This document shows positions 34,595 through 42,254 of a stretch of 64,000 nt of DNA, piece by piece (position 1 is the stretch's first letter; each line of letters opens with the position of its first letter). The notes below the pieces were generated by a model that worked only from the letters and a program-made list of their open reading frames with translations, was not told the DNA's origin and made no database searches. This DNA comes from Mucilaginibacter kameinonensis. GTDB lineage: Bacteria > Bacteroidota > Bacteroidia > Sphingobacteriales > Sphingobacteriaceae. The stretch covers positions 227,180 through 291,179 of the forward strand of contig NZ_RCWZ01000006.1 in assembly GCF_003675385.1 (NCBI RefSeq), given 5' to 3'. Both the position numbers and the translations under genes were made by a program.

Positions 34595-35827
34595 ATGATG
34601 CGCAAACTAACCTTACTTAGCATTGGAATTTTAGCGATGGCCGCCTGTAAAAAAGGCGGTAATGGCCCAATTAATAACGGCCCGGGTAAAGACCTGGTAC
34701 TTTCGGCAACTGAACAACAGCAGGTTGGCCCTGGCAACGCTTTTACCTTAAAACTATTTAAAGCAAGTCTGGGAACTGTATCCAATAGCCAAAATCTAAT
34801 CCTCTCGCCATTGAGCGTAAGCTTTGCTGTTGGCATGACCAGTAATGGCGCTGCCGGGCAAACGCTCACCGATATTCGTAAAACAATGGATTTTGACGGT
34901 TTTACCGAAGATCAGGTGAATAGCTATCATCACAACCTGATCACCAATCTTCCTGATCTTGATCCCAATACAACACTTAAAATAGCCAACTCCATCTGGT
35001 ACGCTAATAGTTTTACGCCGCTGCCTGCATTTATAAAAACCAACACCGATTTTTATAATGCCGAGGTAGAAGCGCTTGATTTTAACGATAAAACAGGATC
35101 GGCAAATACTATTAATAGTTGGGTAAGCGGGCAAACCAATAACAAGATCACCAAGATCATAGATCAGATAAATGACGGGGCCAACATGTTTCTTATTAAT
35201 GCCATTTACTTTAAAAGTACCTGGAAAACCCGGTTTGATGCTGGCAAAACATATAAAACATCTTTTCATCTTGCCGATAATAGTACTGTGCAAGCCAGTT
35301 TCATGACCAATAATGATGTTAACCTTAACGTAGCTTTTGATAGTGAAGCCACCGTGGTTGAGCTGCCATATAGCAACAGCAGGTACAGTATGGTAATGAT
35401 CATGCCCGATGCCGATGTAAAAGCCTTTGCCCTCGGTCTCGATTCGGATAAGTGGAATACATTGATGGGGAAACTTACCGGCAGCAAATCAAATATCACC
35501 CTTCCTAAATTTAAATTCAGCTACGGTGTCGATTTAAAAGAGATCTTAAAATCACTGGGAATGAGTGTTGCTTTCAGCGATCAGGCTGATTTTAGCCGGA
35601 TCAGTTCAACCGGGCTTACCATAACCGAAGTAAAGCATAAGGCCTATATCGATGTGAACGAGGATGGCACCGAAGCCGCAGCCGTAACGGAGGTAGGCAT
35701 GGGGCTCACAGCGGCACCTACAAAAAATATCATTTTAGATAAGCCATTTATTTTTGCGATCAGGGAAATGAAAACCGGATTGATATTATTTGCAGGGATT
35801 GTTAATGATCCAACAAAGGGCGAATAA
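34595..35827 (+). CDS. Serpin-family protease inhibitor (lipoprotein)
   Basis: A 410-residue serpin with a lipoprotein signal (Cys18 in MAACKKGG; a second Met at residue 2 is an alternative start). Serpin features: NLILSPLSVSFAVGMTSNGAAGQTLTDI, then FLINAIYFKSTWKTRFDAGKTYKTSFHL and the C-terminal signature DKPFIFAIREMKTGLILFAGIVNDP. The reactive-loop hinge is EDGTEAAAVTEVGMGL, with small residues (AAA) at the P12-P10 positions, as in inhibitory serpins; P1 falls near Leu-Thr-Ala. It is anchored at the cell surface or periplasm and may protect against the cell's own or foreign serine proteases, such as the subtilase at 11.7 kb. Confidence 0.93.
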   Translation: MMRKLTLLSIGILAMAACKKGGNGPINNGPGKDLVLSATEQQQVGPGNAFTLKLFKASLGTVSNSQNLILSPLSVSFAVGMTSNGAAGQTLTDIRKTMDFDGFTEDQVNSYHHNLITNLPDLDPNTTLKIANSIWYANSFTPLPAFIKTNTDFYNAEVEALDFNDKTGSANTINSWVSGQTNNKITKIIDQINDGANMFLINAIYFKSTWKTRFDAGKTYKTSFHLADNSTVQASFMTNNDVNLNVAFDSEATVVELPYSNSRYSMVMIMPDADVKAFALGLDSDKWNTLMGKLTGSKSNITLPKFKFSYGVDLKEILKSLGMSVAFSDQADFSRISSTGLTITEVKHKAYIDVNEDGTEAAAVTEVGMGLTAAPTKNIILDKPFIFAIREMKTGLILFAGIVNDPTKGE

Positions 35828-35843
35828 GCGCTAATAAATACCA

Positions 35844-35883
35844 ATAAGAACGGGCTGTTTGTTAAAGCAGCCCGTTCTTATTA
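35844..35883. terminator. Bidirectional terminator
   Basis: AATAAGAACGGGCTG and CAGCCCGTTCTTATT form a perfect 15-base stem with a 10-base loop, flanked by A and T runs. It separates the convergent serpin and 35881 genes and overlaps the stop codon of the latter by 3 bases. Confidence 0.9.
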
Positions 35884-36288
35884 TTTTGCTTTTACTTTAT
35901 TGCCTTTGGCATCATGTGTTAGCTCAACCATACCTAAGGCCTCCATCAGTGGCGGCACATACATGGCAAAACGACCCCGTAGACCTTTTTTTAATCCGTA
36001 CCAGCCTCCAACCGGATTGGTTTCTGAACGGGCCCAAGCCTCAACAGTTCCTTCTTTCGCCGGCTTTTGCTCGTCGGCACTGCCAAGCTCCATCCAGTCG
36101 CCATAAGCGGTTAGCATAGCATGCAGGTCGGCCAGGCAGCGGTAATCGTAATGGAGCACAGTTTTGCCAACGGTACAAACCAATATCGGTTTACCATCTT
36201 TTGTATCCAGGTGCATGGTATAATCTGATGTTAATGGCGGCGTTTTCAGGGCCATCGGGTTTTCTTTTGTGCCGATATTGTTTTCCAT
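35881..36288 (-). CDS. Conserved-looking hypothetical protein
   Basis: A 135-residue soluble protein without a signal peptide or membrane segment. Its centre is well ordered (YTMHLDTKDGKPILVCTVGKTVLHYDYRCLADLHAMLTAYGDWMELGSADEQ), with a charged C-terminus ending VKAK. There are two Cys. I do not recognise the family. It shares a terminator with the serpin gene and is 92 bases from the LysR gene on the same strand. Confidence 0.6.
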   Translation of the reverse strand: MENNIGTKENPMALKTPPLTSDYTMHLDTKDGKPILVCTVGKTVLHYDYRCLADLHAMLTAYGDWMELGSADEQKPAKEGTVEAWARSETNPVGGWYGLKKGLRGRFAMYVPPLMEALGMVELTHDAKGNKVKAK

Positions 36289-36380
36289 CGCTAATTGAGA
36301 TTTATAGAAAATTGGTAATGATCACCTGTAAGAATGATACTGCAAATTAAGGTTTTGAATGTTAATAAGAAGTACCCGGA

Positions 36381-37235
36381 TCAATACATTTCCACAAAAG
36401 CCTTCAGTGCTCTTGATTGCGGTACATTTTTACGGTAGATGAGCACCGTCGACATGGTACCCAGTTCTTTATTAAGCATGTGTGTTTTAAGCTTACGGCC
36501 CGAGTAATATTGCTCAATCAGCTCGGCAGGGAGAATGCTGATACCCAAACCGGCTTCTACAAAGTTGATGATCCCCTCCAACGAATTCAGTATGATGCTT
36601 TTATATTGAATGATGCCCTTGGCGTTGAGCCATGCTTCCAACCGGGCACGAAATACACATCCCTGGTCAAATACGATGATCTTAAGCGGCTGTTTCATAA
36701 GCAATTCCTTTAGCTCGGGGCCATGGGCCGGGGCAAGGATCACCAGTTGTTCTTCTTTAATGTGCAGCTGCTCCAGCTCGGGCGAATTGATAGGTGCCGA
36801 TACAAAGGCCGCGTCCAGTTTATAGTTGATCACGTCATTGATGAGGTCGCTGCGCATTTGCGATTTAAACTCCAGGTCCACATCAGGGTAGGCTTCGGTA
36901 AAACGGGTAAGGATATCCGGAACTTTAAAAGCCATAGTAGTTTCAATACAGCCAATTTTAAGGTTGCCGCTTACCTGGCTAAACTTTTTGATGTCCTTTT
37001 TTGCTTCCTGCATTAAATAGTCAATCTGTTTGCTGTATTGCATCAGTGTTTCGCCCGCGCTGGTCAAAGCTACCTTGCGCGATGTACGGGTGAATAGATC
37101 TGCTCCAAATTCTTCTTCCAGATTTTTTATACGCGCGGTAACGTTTGATTGTACGGTAAACATGGCTTCGGCGGCTTTGGTGAAACTACCATTGGCCGCT
37201 ACCGCTTCAAATATTTTGAGATCATTTGTGTTCAT
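36381..37235 (-). CDS. LysR-family transcriptional regulator
   Basis: A 284-residue regulator with the standard N-terminal helix-turn-helix (MNTNDLKIFEAVAANGSFTKAAEAMFTVQSNVTARIKNLEEEFGADLFTRTSRKVALTSAG) and a C-terminal substrate-binding effector domain (NLKIGCIETTMAFKVPDILTRF...). LysR proteins usually activate a divergent target gene and repress themselves; here the divergent gene is the alpha/beta hydrolase at 37427, and two palindromes lie between them. So this regulator probably controls the hydrolase in response to an unknown ligand. Confidence 0.93.
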   Translation of the reverse strand: MNTNDLKIFEAVAANGSFTKAAEAMFTVQSNVTARIKNLEEEFGADLFTRTSRKVALTSAGETLMQYSKQIDYLMQEAKKDIKKFSQVSGNLKIGCIETTMAFKVPDILTRFTEAYPDVDLEFKSQMRSDLINDVINYKLDAAFVSAPINSPELEQLHIKEEQLVILAPAHGPELKELLMKQPLKIIVFDQGCVFRARLEAWLNAKGIIQYKSIILNSLEGIINFVEAGLGISILPAELIEQYYSGRKLKTHMLNKELGTMSTVLIYRKNVPQSRALKAFVEMY

Positions 37236-37237
37236 AA

Positions 37238-37284
37238 ATCATAATTTATGATTATAAATATCATTATTAATCGTTTTTAATAAT
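37238..37284. promoter_or_regulatory. Candidate LysR operators
   Basis: ATCATAA-T-TTATGAT at 37238-37252 is a perfect dyad touching the LysR start codon. ATTATTAA-tcgttt-TTAATAAT at 37263-37284 is a second dyad overlapping the -33 region of the hydrolase promoter. Positions suit an autoregulating LysR and its target. Confidence 0.6.
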
Positions 37285-37305
37285 CAAATATCGATATTAA
37301 TTTTG
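37275..37305 (+). promoter_or_regulatory. Promoter of the hydrolase unit
   Basis: TTTT at 37275-37278 (-33) and TAATTTTG at 37298-37305 (-7, exact TAnnTTTG) with a 19-base spacer. It lies 20 bases before the leader ORF. Confidence 0.6.
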
Positions 37306-37324
37306 AATCATCAAAACACAGCAA

Positions 37325-37393
37325 ATGAAAATTAAAAATCTGATAATAACCGCTTTGGCTGCTACTACCTTTGTATCGGTGGCTAATGCGTAA
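37325..37393 (+). pseudogene. Signal-peptide ORF cut by an in-frame stop before the hydrolase
   Basis: ATG at 37325 opens 22 codons that read as a complete Sec signal peptide (MKIKNLIITALAATTFVS, then VANA) and then TAA at 37391. The frame after the stop continues without interruption (STKNSTIKTQT) into the ATG of the hydrolase at 37427, exactly in phase. In this phylum Gln usually follows ANA at the cleavage site, and CAA to TAA is one change. I infer that the hydrolase was once exported. A short leader peptide with its own role is the alternative. Confidence 0.75.
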
Positions 37394-37426
37394 TCAACAA
37401 AAAACTCAACTATAAAAACACAAACC

Positions 37427-38296
37427 ATGGAAACCAATCAAATTCATTATCGCAACATCAAAGCTAACGGCTTAAATATTTTTTATCGCGAAGCAGGACC
37501 TAAGGATGCTCCAACTATATTATTATTGCATGGCTACCCAACATCATCACACATGTTCAGGAACCTGATTCCAACTTTAGGTACAAAATACCATGTACTG
37601 GCTCCGGACCTGCCTGGTTTTGGTTTTACAGATATGCCTGATCATACCCAGTTCAAATATACTTTTGATAATTTGGCTAACACCATGCAAGCTTTTATTG
37701 ACGAGCTTGGCCTTAAACGTTTTGCCATTTACATATTTGATTACGGCGCGCCTACCGGTTTGAGACTGGCTTTGGCTAATCCGGAAAAAATAACCGGTAT
37801 CATTTCTCAAAATGGTAATGCCTATGAAGAAGGCCTGAGCAGCGGCTGGAACCCGATCCAAAAATACTGGCAGGATCCAAGCCAGGAAAACAGGGATGCC
37901 TTAAGGGATTTCGTAAAAGAAAAGATGACCAGGTTTCAATATTTTGAAGGTGTGTCCGATCCATCATTAATTGCTCCGGAAAGTTATATCCTCGATCAGC
38001 AAACTCTCGACCGCCCCGGAAATGTGGAAATCCAGCTTGATCTGATGCTTGATTATCGCACCAACGTAGCGTTATATCCTAAATTTCAGGCCTACTTTAG
38101 GGAACATAAACCAAAACTGTTAGCTGTTTGGGGTAATAAAGATCCGTTCTTTTTACCTGCAGGCGCCGAAGGTTATAAAAGAGATAATCCCAACGCAACA
38201 GTTAAGTTTTACAACACCGGCCACTTTGCTTTAGAAACACATGCCAAAGAAATAGGCCAGGATATACTGGAGTTTTTGAGCGGCTTGCCTAAGTAA
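37427..38296 (+). CDS. Alpha/beta hydrolase, epoxide hydrolase / haloalkane dehalogenase-like
   Basis: A 289-residue hydrolase. Motifs: oxyanion HGYPTSSHMFRNLIP (about 35-49), LAPDLPGFGFTD (about 58-69), nucleophile elbow IFDYGAPTG with Asp105 as the nucleophile, and the catalytic His266 in TGHFALE. An Asp nucleophile is the epoxide-hydrolase and dehalogenase type, not an esterase (Ser). From its present ATG it has no signal peptide and would be cytoplasmic, but the preceding 36 bases link it in frame to an intact signal peptide across a TAA. Divergent LysR regulator upstream; terminator downstream. Confidence 0.9.
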   Translation: METNQIHYRNIKANGLNIFYREAGPKDAPTILLLHGYPTSSHMFRNLIPTLGTKYHVLAPDLPGFGFTDMPDHTQFKYTFDNLANTMQAFIDELGLKRFAIYIFDYGAPTGLRLALANPEKITGIISQNGNAYEEGLSSGWNPIQKYWQDPSQENRDALRDFVKEKMTRFQYFEGVSDPSLIAPESYILDQQTLDRPGNVEIQLDLMLDYRTNVALYPKFQAYFREHKPKLLAVWGNKDPFFLPAGAEGYKRDNPNATVKFYNTGHFALETHAKEIGQDILEFLSGLPK

Positions 38297-38324
38297 GGGC
38301 AATAAGGTTTTAATGTATTAAATC

Positions 38325-38366
38325 AAAAGGAACATGTCTTTATCTTAAAGATATGCTCCTTTTTTG
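38325..38366. terminator. Intrinsic terminator
   Basis: AAAAGGAACATGTCTTTATC and the arm AAAGATATGCTCCTTTTTTG form a long imperfect stem with flanking A and T runs, between the convergent hydrolase and sigma factor genes. Confidence 0.75.
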
Positions 38367-38369
38367 TTT

Positions 38370-39602
38370 TTATCGCATTTGTGTAAGCCTATCTATCTTA
38401 CTTTGAATAATAGCGGTATCGGCAGGTGTTTTTATCAGTGTTAAGGCTTTTTCAAAGTTGAATTTTGCCTGTTTGTTATCAATGTTGGTGTACAGTTCGC
38501 CAAGAAGTGTATAGTAAAACTGGTTACCCGTAAGTTGAAGTTTTTCGGCTTCAATAATAGCCTCTCGGGGGCTATTAGCTTTGGCAAGCGCGAAGGTGCG
38601 GTTAAGTGCCGCCACCGGCGAGTAAGCTATTTGCAGCAGGCGGTTATAAAGCTGCAGTATGTTTTCCCATTTTTCTTTAGCGTCTGTTTTTTGAGTATGC
38701 CAATAAGCTATGCTGGCTTCAAGGTGATATTTTGATAGGCGGTTACCTGTAGTGGCCTGGTTTAAATACCAGGCGCCTTTGGCTACAAGATCCTGGTTCC
38801 AGAGGTTGGTGTCCTGATCGTCGTATAATATCAGTCCGCCGTTTTGGTCGGTACGTGCCTCAAACCGGGAAGCGTGAAAATACATGAGCGAAAGTAGGGC
38901 GTTAACCGACGGTTTTTTGGTGCTTTCGTTTTCAATAAGCATATGGCAAAGGCGCATGGCCTCAAAGCAGAGGTCTTTACGCAATACCTGGTTTTGACTT
39001 ACCGAATAATAGCCCTCGCTAAACAACAGGTAAATGGTAGTTAATACATTTTCCAGGCGGTTATCCATCTCAGCCAAATTAGGCATTTCAATTTTTATGT
39101 TTTCGTTGCGGATTTTTTCCTTAGCCCTGAACAGGCGTTTATTAATGGTCTCTTTACTTGCCAGGAAAGCCTCGGCAACTTCATCAATCCCAAAACCGCA
39201 AAGGATCCGTAAAGAAAGCCCGATCTGGGCTTCGGGCTGTATAGCCGGGTGGCAGATGGCAAACATCATCTGTAGCTGGCTGTCGGTAATGTTTTTAGGG
39301 GATAGATCGATATCCTGCTCATAAGCATCATCGGTTTTTATTTCCGGAGATACCTTGCTTTCAAAAATGGTGTTACGCTGTAAATGGTTTTTTGCCTTGT
39401 TTTTAGCAACGTTATAAAGCCAGGCCGTTGGATTGGACGGAATACCCTTATAACTCCAGGCCTGCGCCGCGGTAAGGAAAGTATCGCTGGCTATATCCTC
39501 TGCGGTTTCCATCTGATCAAACCCAAAGCGGCGGCATAGCACCGATATTATTTTACTGTACTCTGTACGGAATAAATGTGGGATGAGTTCCTGGGTTTGC
39601 AT
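38370..39602 (-). CDS. ECF42-like RNA polymerase sigma factor with C-terminal helical extension
   Basis: A 410-residue sigma factor, twice the normal ECF length. The N-terminal part has sigma-2 (LFRTEYSKIISVLCRRFGFDQMETAEDIASDTFLTAAQAWSYKGIPSNPTAWLYNVAKNKAKN) and sigma-4 (SLRILCGFGIDEVAEAFLASKETINKRLFRAKEKIR). The C-terminal part of about 230 residues is helical and TPR-like, as in the DUF6596 extension (NVLTTIYLLFSEGYYS). This layout matches group ECF42, whose genes typically sit next to DGPF/YCII proteins, as here. Such sigmas have no anti-sigma; the extension is thought to control them. Confidence 0.88.
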   Translation of the reverse strand: MQTQELIPHLFRTEYSKIISVLCRRFGFDQMETAEDIASDTFLTAAQAWSYKGIPSNPTAWLYNVAKNKAKNHLQRNTIFESKVSPEIKTDDAYEQDIDLSPKNITDSQLQMMFAICHPAIQPEAQIGLSLRILCGFGIDEVAEAFLASKETINKRLFRAKEKIRNENIKIEMPNLAEMDNRLENVLTTIYLLFSEGYYSVSQNQVLRKDLCFEAMRLCHMLIENESTKKPSVNALLSLMYFHASRFEARTDQNGGLILYDDQDTNLWNQDLVAKGAWYLNQATTGNRLSKYHLEASIAYWHTQKTDAKEKWENILQLYNRLLQIAYSPVAALNRTFALAKANSPREAIIEAEKLQLTGNQFYYTLLGELYTNIDNKQAKFNFEKALTLIKTPADTAIIQSKIDRLTQMR

Positions 39603-39630
39603 TGGGATAGATAGTTAGCATCGCTAAAAT

Positions 39631-39722
39631 ATGTCATTGCGAGGAGGAACGACGTGGCAATCGCACGGAAGCACAGCCGCTCTGTATAGCATGCGGTTGC
39701 CACGCTTCACTCGCAATGACAT
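39631..39722. repeat. GTCATTGCGAGGAGGAACGA-type palindrome
   Basis: ATGTCATTGCGAG (39631-39643) pairs with CTCGCAATGACAT (39710-39722), and GTGGCAATCGCA pairs with TGCGGTTGCCAC inside. This is a repeat of a type spread through many Bacteroidota genomes. It separates the ECF42 gene from its YCII partner. Confidence 0.8.
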
Positions 39723-39752
39723 GATTTTAATGTGGTTTATGATTAGAGATCT

Positions 39753-40106
39753 TTAATGCACACCGTCATTCTTGGCAATTTTCCGTACCTCAACCGTATT
39801 ACCATCGCCCTGTAGTACCGGGCAGCCTTTGGCAAATTCAACAGCTTCTTCAACCGAACCTGCCTTTACGGTAATGAAGCCGCCTATGGTTTCTTTGATT
39901 TCGCCAAAGGGGCCATTGGTAACCACGCCGCCGTGCCCTACAATTTTAGCATCGGCAAAGGGCAGGCCGGTGCCGCTCACAAACTTATTTTGAGCAGCTA
40001 TTCCGCCAATCCAATCCATAGTTTGTTTCATCCAGATCTGGATCTGTTCGGGAGAAGCTACCTTGTTGCCATCCTCGTGCCTGAAAATTAAAACGAATTC
40101 GTCCAT
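39753..40106 (-). CDS. YCII-related (DGPF) protein
   Basis: A 117-residue small soluble protein of the DGPF/YCII family: MDEFVLIFRHEDGNKVASPEQIQIWMKQTMDWIGGI, then the DGPF-like loop VTNGPFGEIKETIGGFITVKAGSVEEAVEFAKGCP. YCII proteins form ferredoxin-like dimers with a His-Asp pair; the reaction is unknown. The gene lies upstream of the ECF42-like sigma gene on the same strand, separated by a palindromic repeat; in other phyla ECF42 drives DGPF genes, so this is a likely target. Confidence 0.9.
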   Translation of the reverse strand: MDEFVLIFRHEDGNKVASPEQIQIWMKQTMDWIGGIAAQNKFVSGTGLPFADAKIVGHGGVVTNGPFGEIKETIGGFITVKAGSVEEAVEFAKGCPVLQGDGNTVEVRKIAKNDGVH

Positions 40107-40197
40107 CTTTTTAGATTTTAAAGGTTAATTAAATATATGAATTACACCTCTATATCAAACGAGAATGGGGGAATAGGACAAGGAGGGGAAATTTATT

Positions 40198-40372
40198 TTG
40201 TCTGAATCAGAATTTAGGAATAAGCTACTATAGCGCCTACATTAGCGCAAGTCTTGAGCTCGGGGAATGTGTGATGGACGACTTGTGCTTTCAGAATAGG
40301 CGATAAACATTATAATGGAATCGCAGACGGATTCTATTAATTCTTAAATTCTGTAAATTCTGATTCAGACAA
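40198..40372. repeat. 175-base element with perfect 19-base inverted ends
   Basis: TTGTCTGAATCAGAATTTA at 40198-40216 is repeated exactly in reverse at 40354-40372. Inside, CGCCTA faces TAGGCG, AGCGCAAGTC faces GACTTGTGCT, and GGAATC faces GGATTC. No ORF is present. The right end touches the stop codon of the SpsF-like gene. It resembles a MITE-like or structured RNA element widespread in the phylum. Confidence 0.75.
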
Positions 40373-41164
40373 CTAAGCCATCGCAAACTCAGGCTTTACT
40401 TCGCTCAGGTGTTTGTTGTACCAGTTGGTGCTGTTGTATGGGGCGTTAATTTCGTAGATCTCCGGTTTTAGTTTCAGCAGGTTAATAATGTCCTGGCATG
40501 AGAAACGGTTACAAACCGGGTATAGTTCTTTGAACACACGCTCAATAAAGTAGAAATCTTCAGGGTGATCAAGCGCAAAACGGTGCGACATGGAATAATC
40601 CAGGCCGGTTTCCCAGGTTACGTTACCTATGTTGAAAATAAGCGGGTTTTCGTAAATGTATGGCGAGGTATGCTCCAGATCATACGGGCGACCGGCATTT
40701 TCCCAGGCTTGTTTCAAACAGGCCATGGTCATTACTTCTACGTCGTTACCATCGGGGTAGGTAGCGGGGTACAGGTTGCTCACATAATCAAACTTTTGCC
40801 TGTTGCTGAAAAAGTATTCCAACACTTTATCAATGATCCGCGGATCTATCAGCGGGCAATCGGCAGGGATTTTTACAACTACGTCGGCATTGAAAAATTT
40901 AGCTGCCTGATAATGCCTGTCCAGCAAATTGCTCAGGCTGCCACGGTAGCATGCAATGTTAAGGTTTTCGGCCTCCTGTGCAATAACATCATCTTCGCTA
41001 CCCTCGGTGGTGGCAATTACGATACTGGCCTGATGTTGGATCATGCCTATGCGTTCCACCATACGGGCTAATAAACTTTTACCTGATATTGGCAGCATTA
41101 CTTTGCCATATAAACGACTTGAAGCCATGCGGGCCGGCACTATAATCACTACGCGCTCATCCAT
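40373..41164 (-). CDS. SpsF-like cytidylyltransferase / nucleotidyl sugar synthetase
   Basis: A 263-residue enzyme of the CMP-KDO synthetase-like superfamily. Motifs: VVIIVPARMASSRLYGKVMLPISGKSLLARMVERI (nucleotide binding, with RMASSRLYGK), VVVKIPADCPLIDPRIIDKVLEYF and YVSNLYPATYPDGNDVEVM (SpsF-like). SpsF proteins activate an unidentified sugar or acid with CTP for spore coat or surface glycans. The gene has no sugar-biosynthesis neighbours here. It lies 3 bases after the inverted element, which may end its transcript. Confidence 0.8.
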   Translation of the reverse strand: MDERVVIIVPARMASSRLYGKVMLPISGKSLLARMVERIGMIQHQASIVIATTEGSEDDVIAQEAENLNIACYRGSLSNLLDRHYQAAKFFNADVVVKIPADCPLIDPRIIDKVLEYFFSNRQKFDYVSNLYPATYPDGNDVEVMTMACLKQAWENAGRPYDLEHTSPYIYENPLIFNIGNVTWETGLDYSMSHRFALDHPEDFYFIERVFKELYPVCNRFSCQDIINLLKLKPEIYEINAPYNSTNWYNKHLSEVKPEFAMA

Positions 41165-41287
41165 CTTTTCCGGAAATTTGAGGTTTATTAAAAAAACATT
41201 AACAGGTTAAATGTATAACGGCAAGGTTTAAATATGGCGAAGTTTATATTATCAAATTGTTAACCTGATAGGTGATCTGCAAAAAAT

Positions 41288-41313
41288 AAAACCCGGCACC
41301 AGGGCCGGGTTTT
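41288..41313 (-). terminator. Terminator of the DUF4397 gene
   Basis: AAAACCCGGC-accagg-GCCGGGTTTT is a perfect 10-base stem; on the minus strand it is followed by ATTTTTT. It lies 20 bases after the stop of the gene at 41334. Confidence 0.8.
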
Positions 41314-41333
41314 ACGACATAGGTAAAGGTTTA

Positions 41334-42050
41334 TTAATAATAGAAAACGTTGGTTTGAATACCTGCACTTAATTTTTTATCATCAGTAGCTGCGGCTATG
41401 CCCTGCAACCAAATGGTATATACCGAACCTGCGCGCAGGGTAACATTAGTAAGGCTGGCTAATACGGTAGTAGTACCTTTTTGACGAATGTTAAGGGTGT
41501 AAGTATTACTGCCTTTAATGGTTACAAAGTTTGAAACTTGTTTGTAAGCTTTGTTGGTTGCCAAAACGCTGTCTTTTGAAGTAACCAGATCAACAGCGCC
41601 CGCATCGGCACTTAAGTTGGCCAGGCGGATACTTGCCATGCCAGCTGCCGGCTGAACGATGGAATCGGCAACAAAAATTACGTCGCGTTTGCCTGTTGTA
41701 TTGGCCAGGTATACCGAGTAAAGTTTTTTTGCTGTCAGATCGATGGTATCGGCTGCAACCTTTTGTTTGGTGCCCGAAACATAAAAGGTGGCCGTTCTTT
41801 TACCAGGATAAGCGTTAACGTAATCTATGCCGTGACCATACCGGATGGGGAAGTTATTGGCCCTGTTGGGTTCCAGGTAAAAATCAACCGGATCAGAATC
41901 TGGTGAGGCATTGATAACGGAAACGAGCGCCACTTCCGGCTGAACGTAATTGTTATGATCTTTTAAACACGAGCTGAGGGTTGCTGCCAGCAAACACACC
42001 ATCCCGATAATGCCTGCCCGCCTTGTTAATTTTCGCTGAACTGTTTTCAT
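41334..42050 (-). CDS. DUF4397 domain lipoprotein
   Basis: A 238-residue lipoprotein (Cys28 in LSSCLKDH). The DUF4397 pattern is clear: VSVINASPDSDPVDFYLEPNRANNFPIRYGHGIDYVNAYPGKRTATFYV (about residues 43-91) and ASIRLANLSADAGAVDLVTSKDSVLATNKAYKQVSNFV. Such proteins carry one or two beta-sandwich domains in the envelope, and the role is unknown. A single gene; its product ends NVFYY. Confidence 0.88.
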   Translation of the reverse strand: MKTVQRKLTRRAGIIGMVCLLAATLSSCLKDHNNYVQPEVALVSVINASPDSDPVDFYLEPNRANNFPIRYGHGIDYVNAYPGKRTATFYVSGTKQKVAADTIDLTAKKLYSVYLANTTGKRDVIFVADSIVQPAAGMASIRLANLSADAGAVDLVTSKDSVLATNKAYKQVSNFVTIKGSNTYTLNIRQKGTTTVLASLTNVTLRAGSVYTIWLQGIAAATDDKKLSAGIQTNVFYY

Positions 42051-42254
42051 AAACTAAAATATTGGTAGTAAACTGATATTTTAACTTTACGTAATCAGCA
42101 GGCATTACGCTACTTTGGGTTTAAAATTTTAACCCATAGGTGCTATTTAGCATAAATACGTTTGACCTTGGGTTTTAGTATGTAAACTACAGCGCTTTCA
42201 ATTGTAAAAAAATAGCGGATAAATGTTATCCGCTATCACAATCATAAATGGAAT

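Noticed and set aside
34474..34869. 131-residue ORF opposite the serpin
   Set aside because: It lies antisense to the well-supported serpin and has no recognisable pattern.
36417..37016. Plus-strand frames opposite LysR
   Set aside because: They are shadows of the LysR gene.
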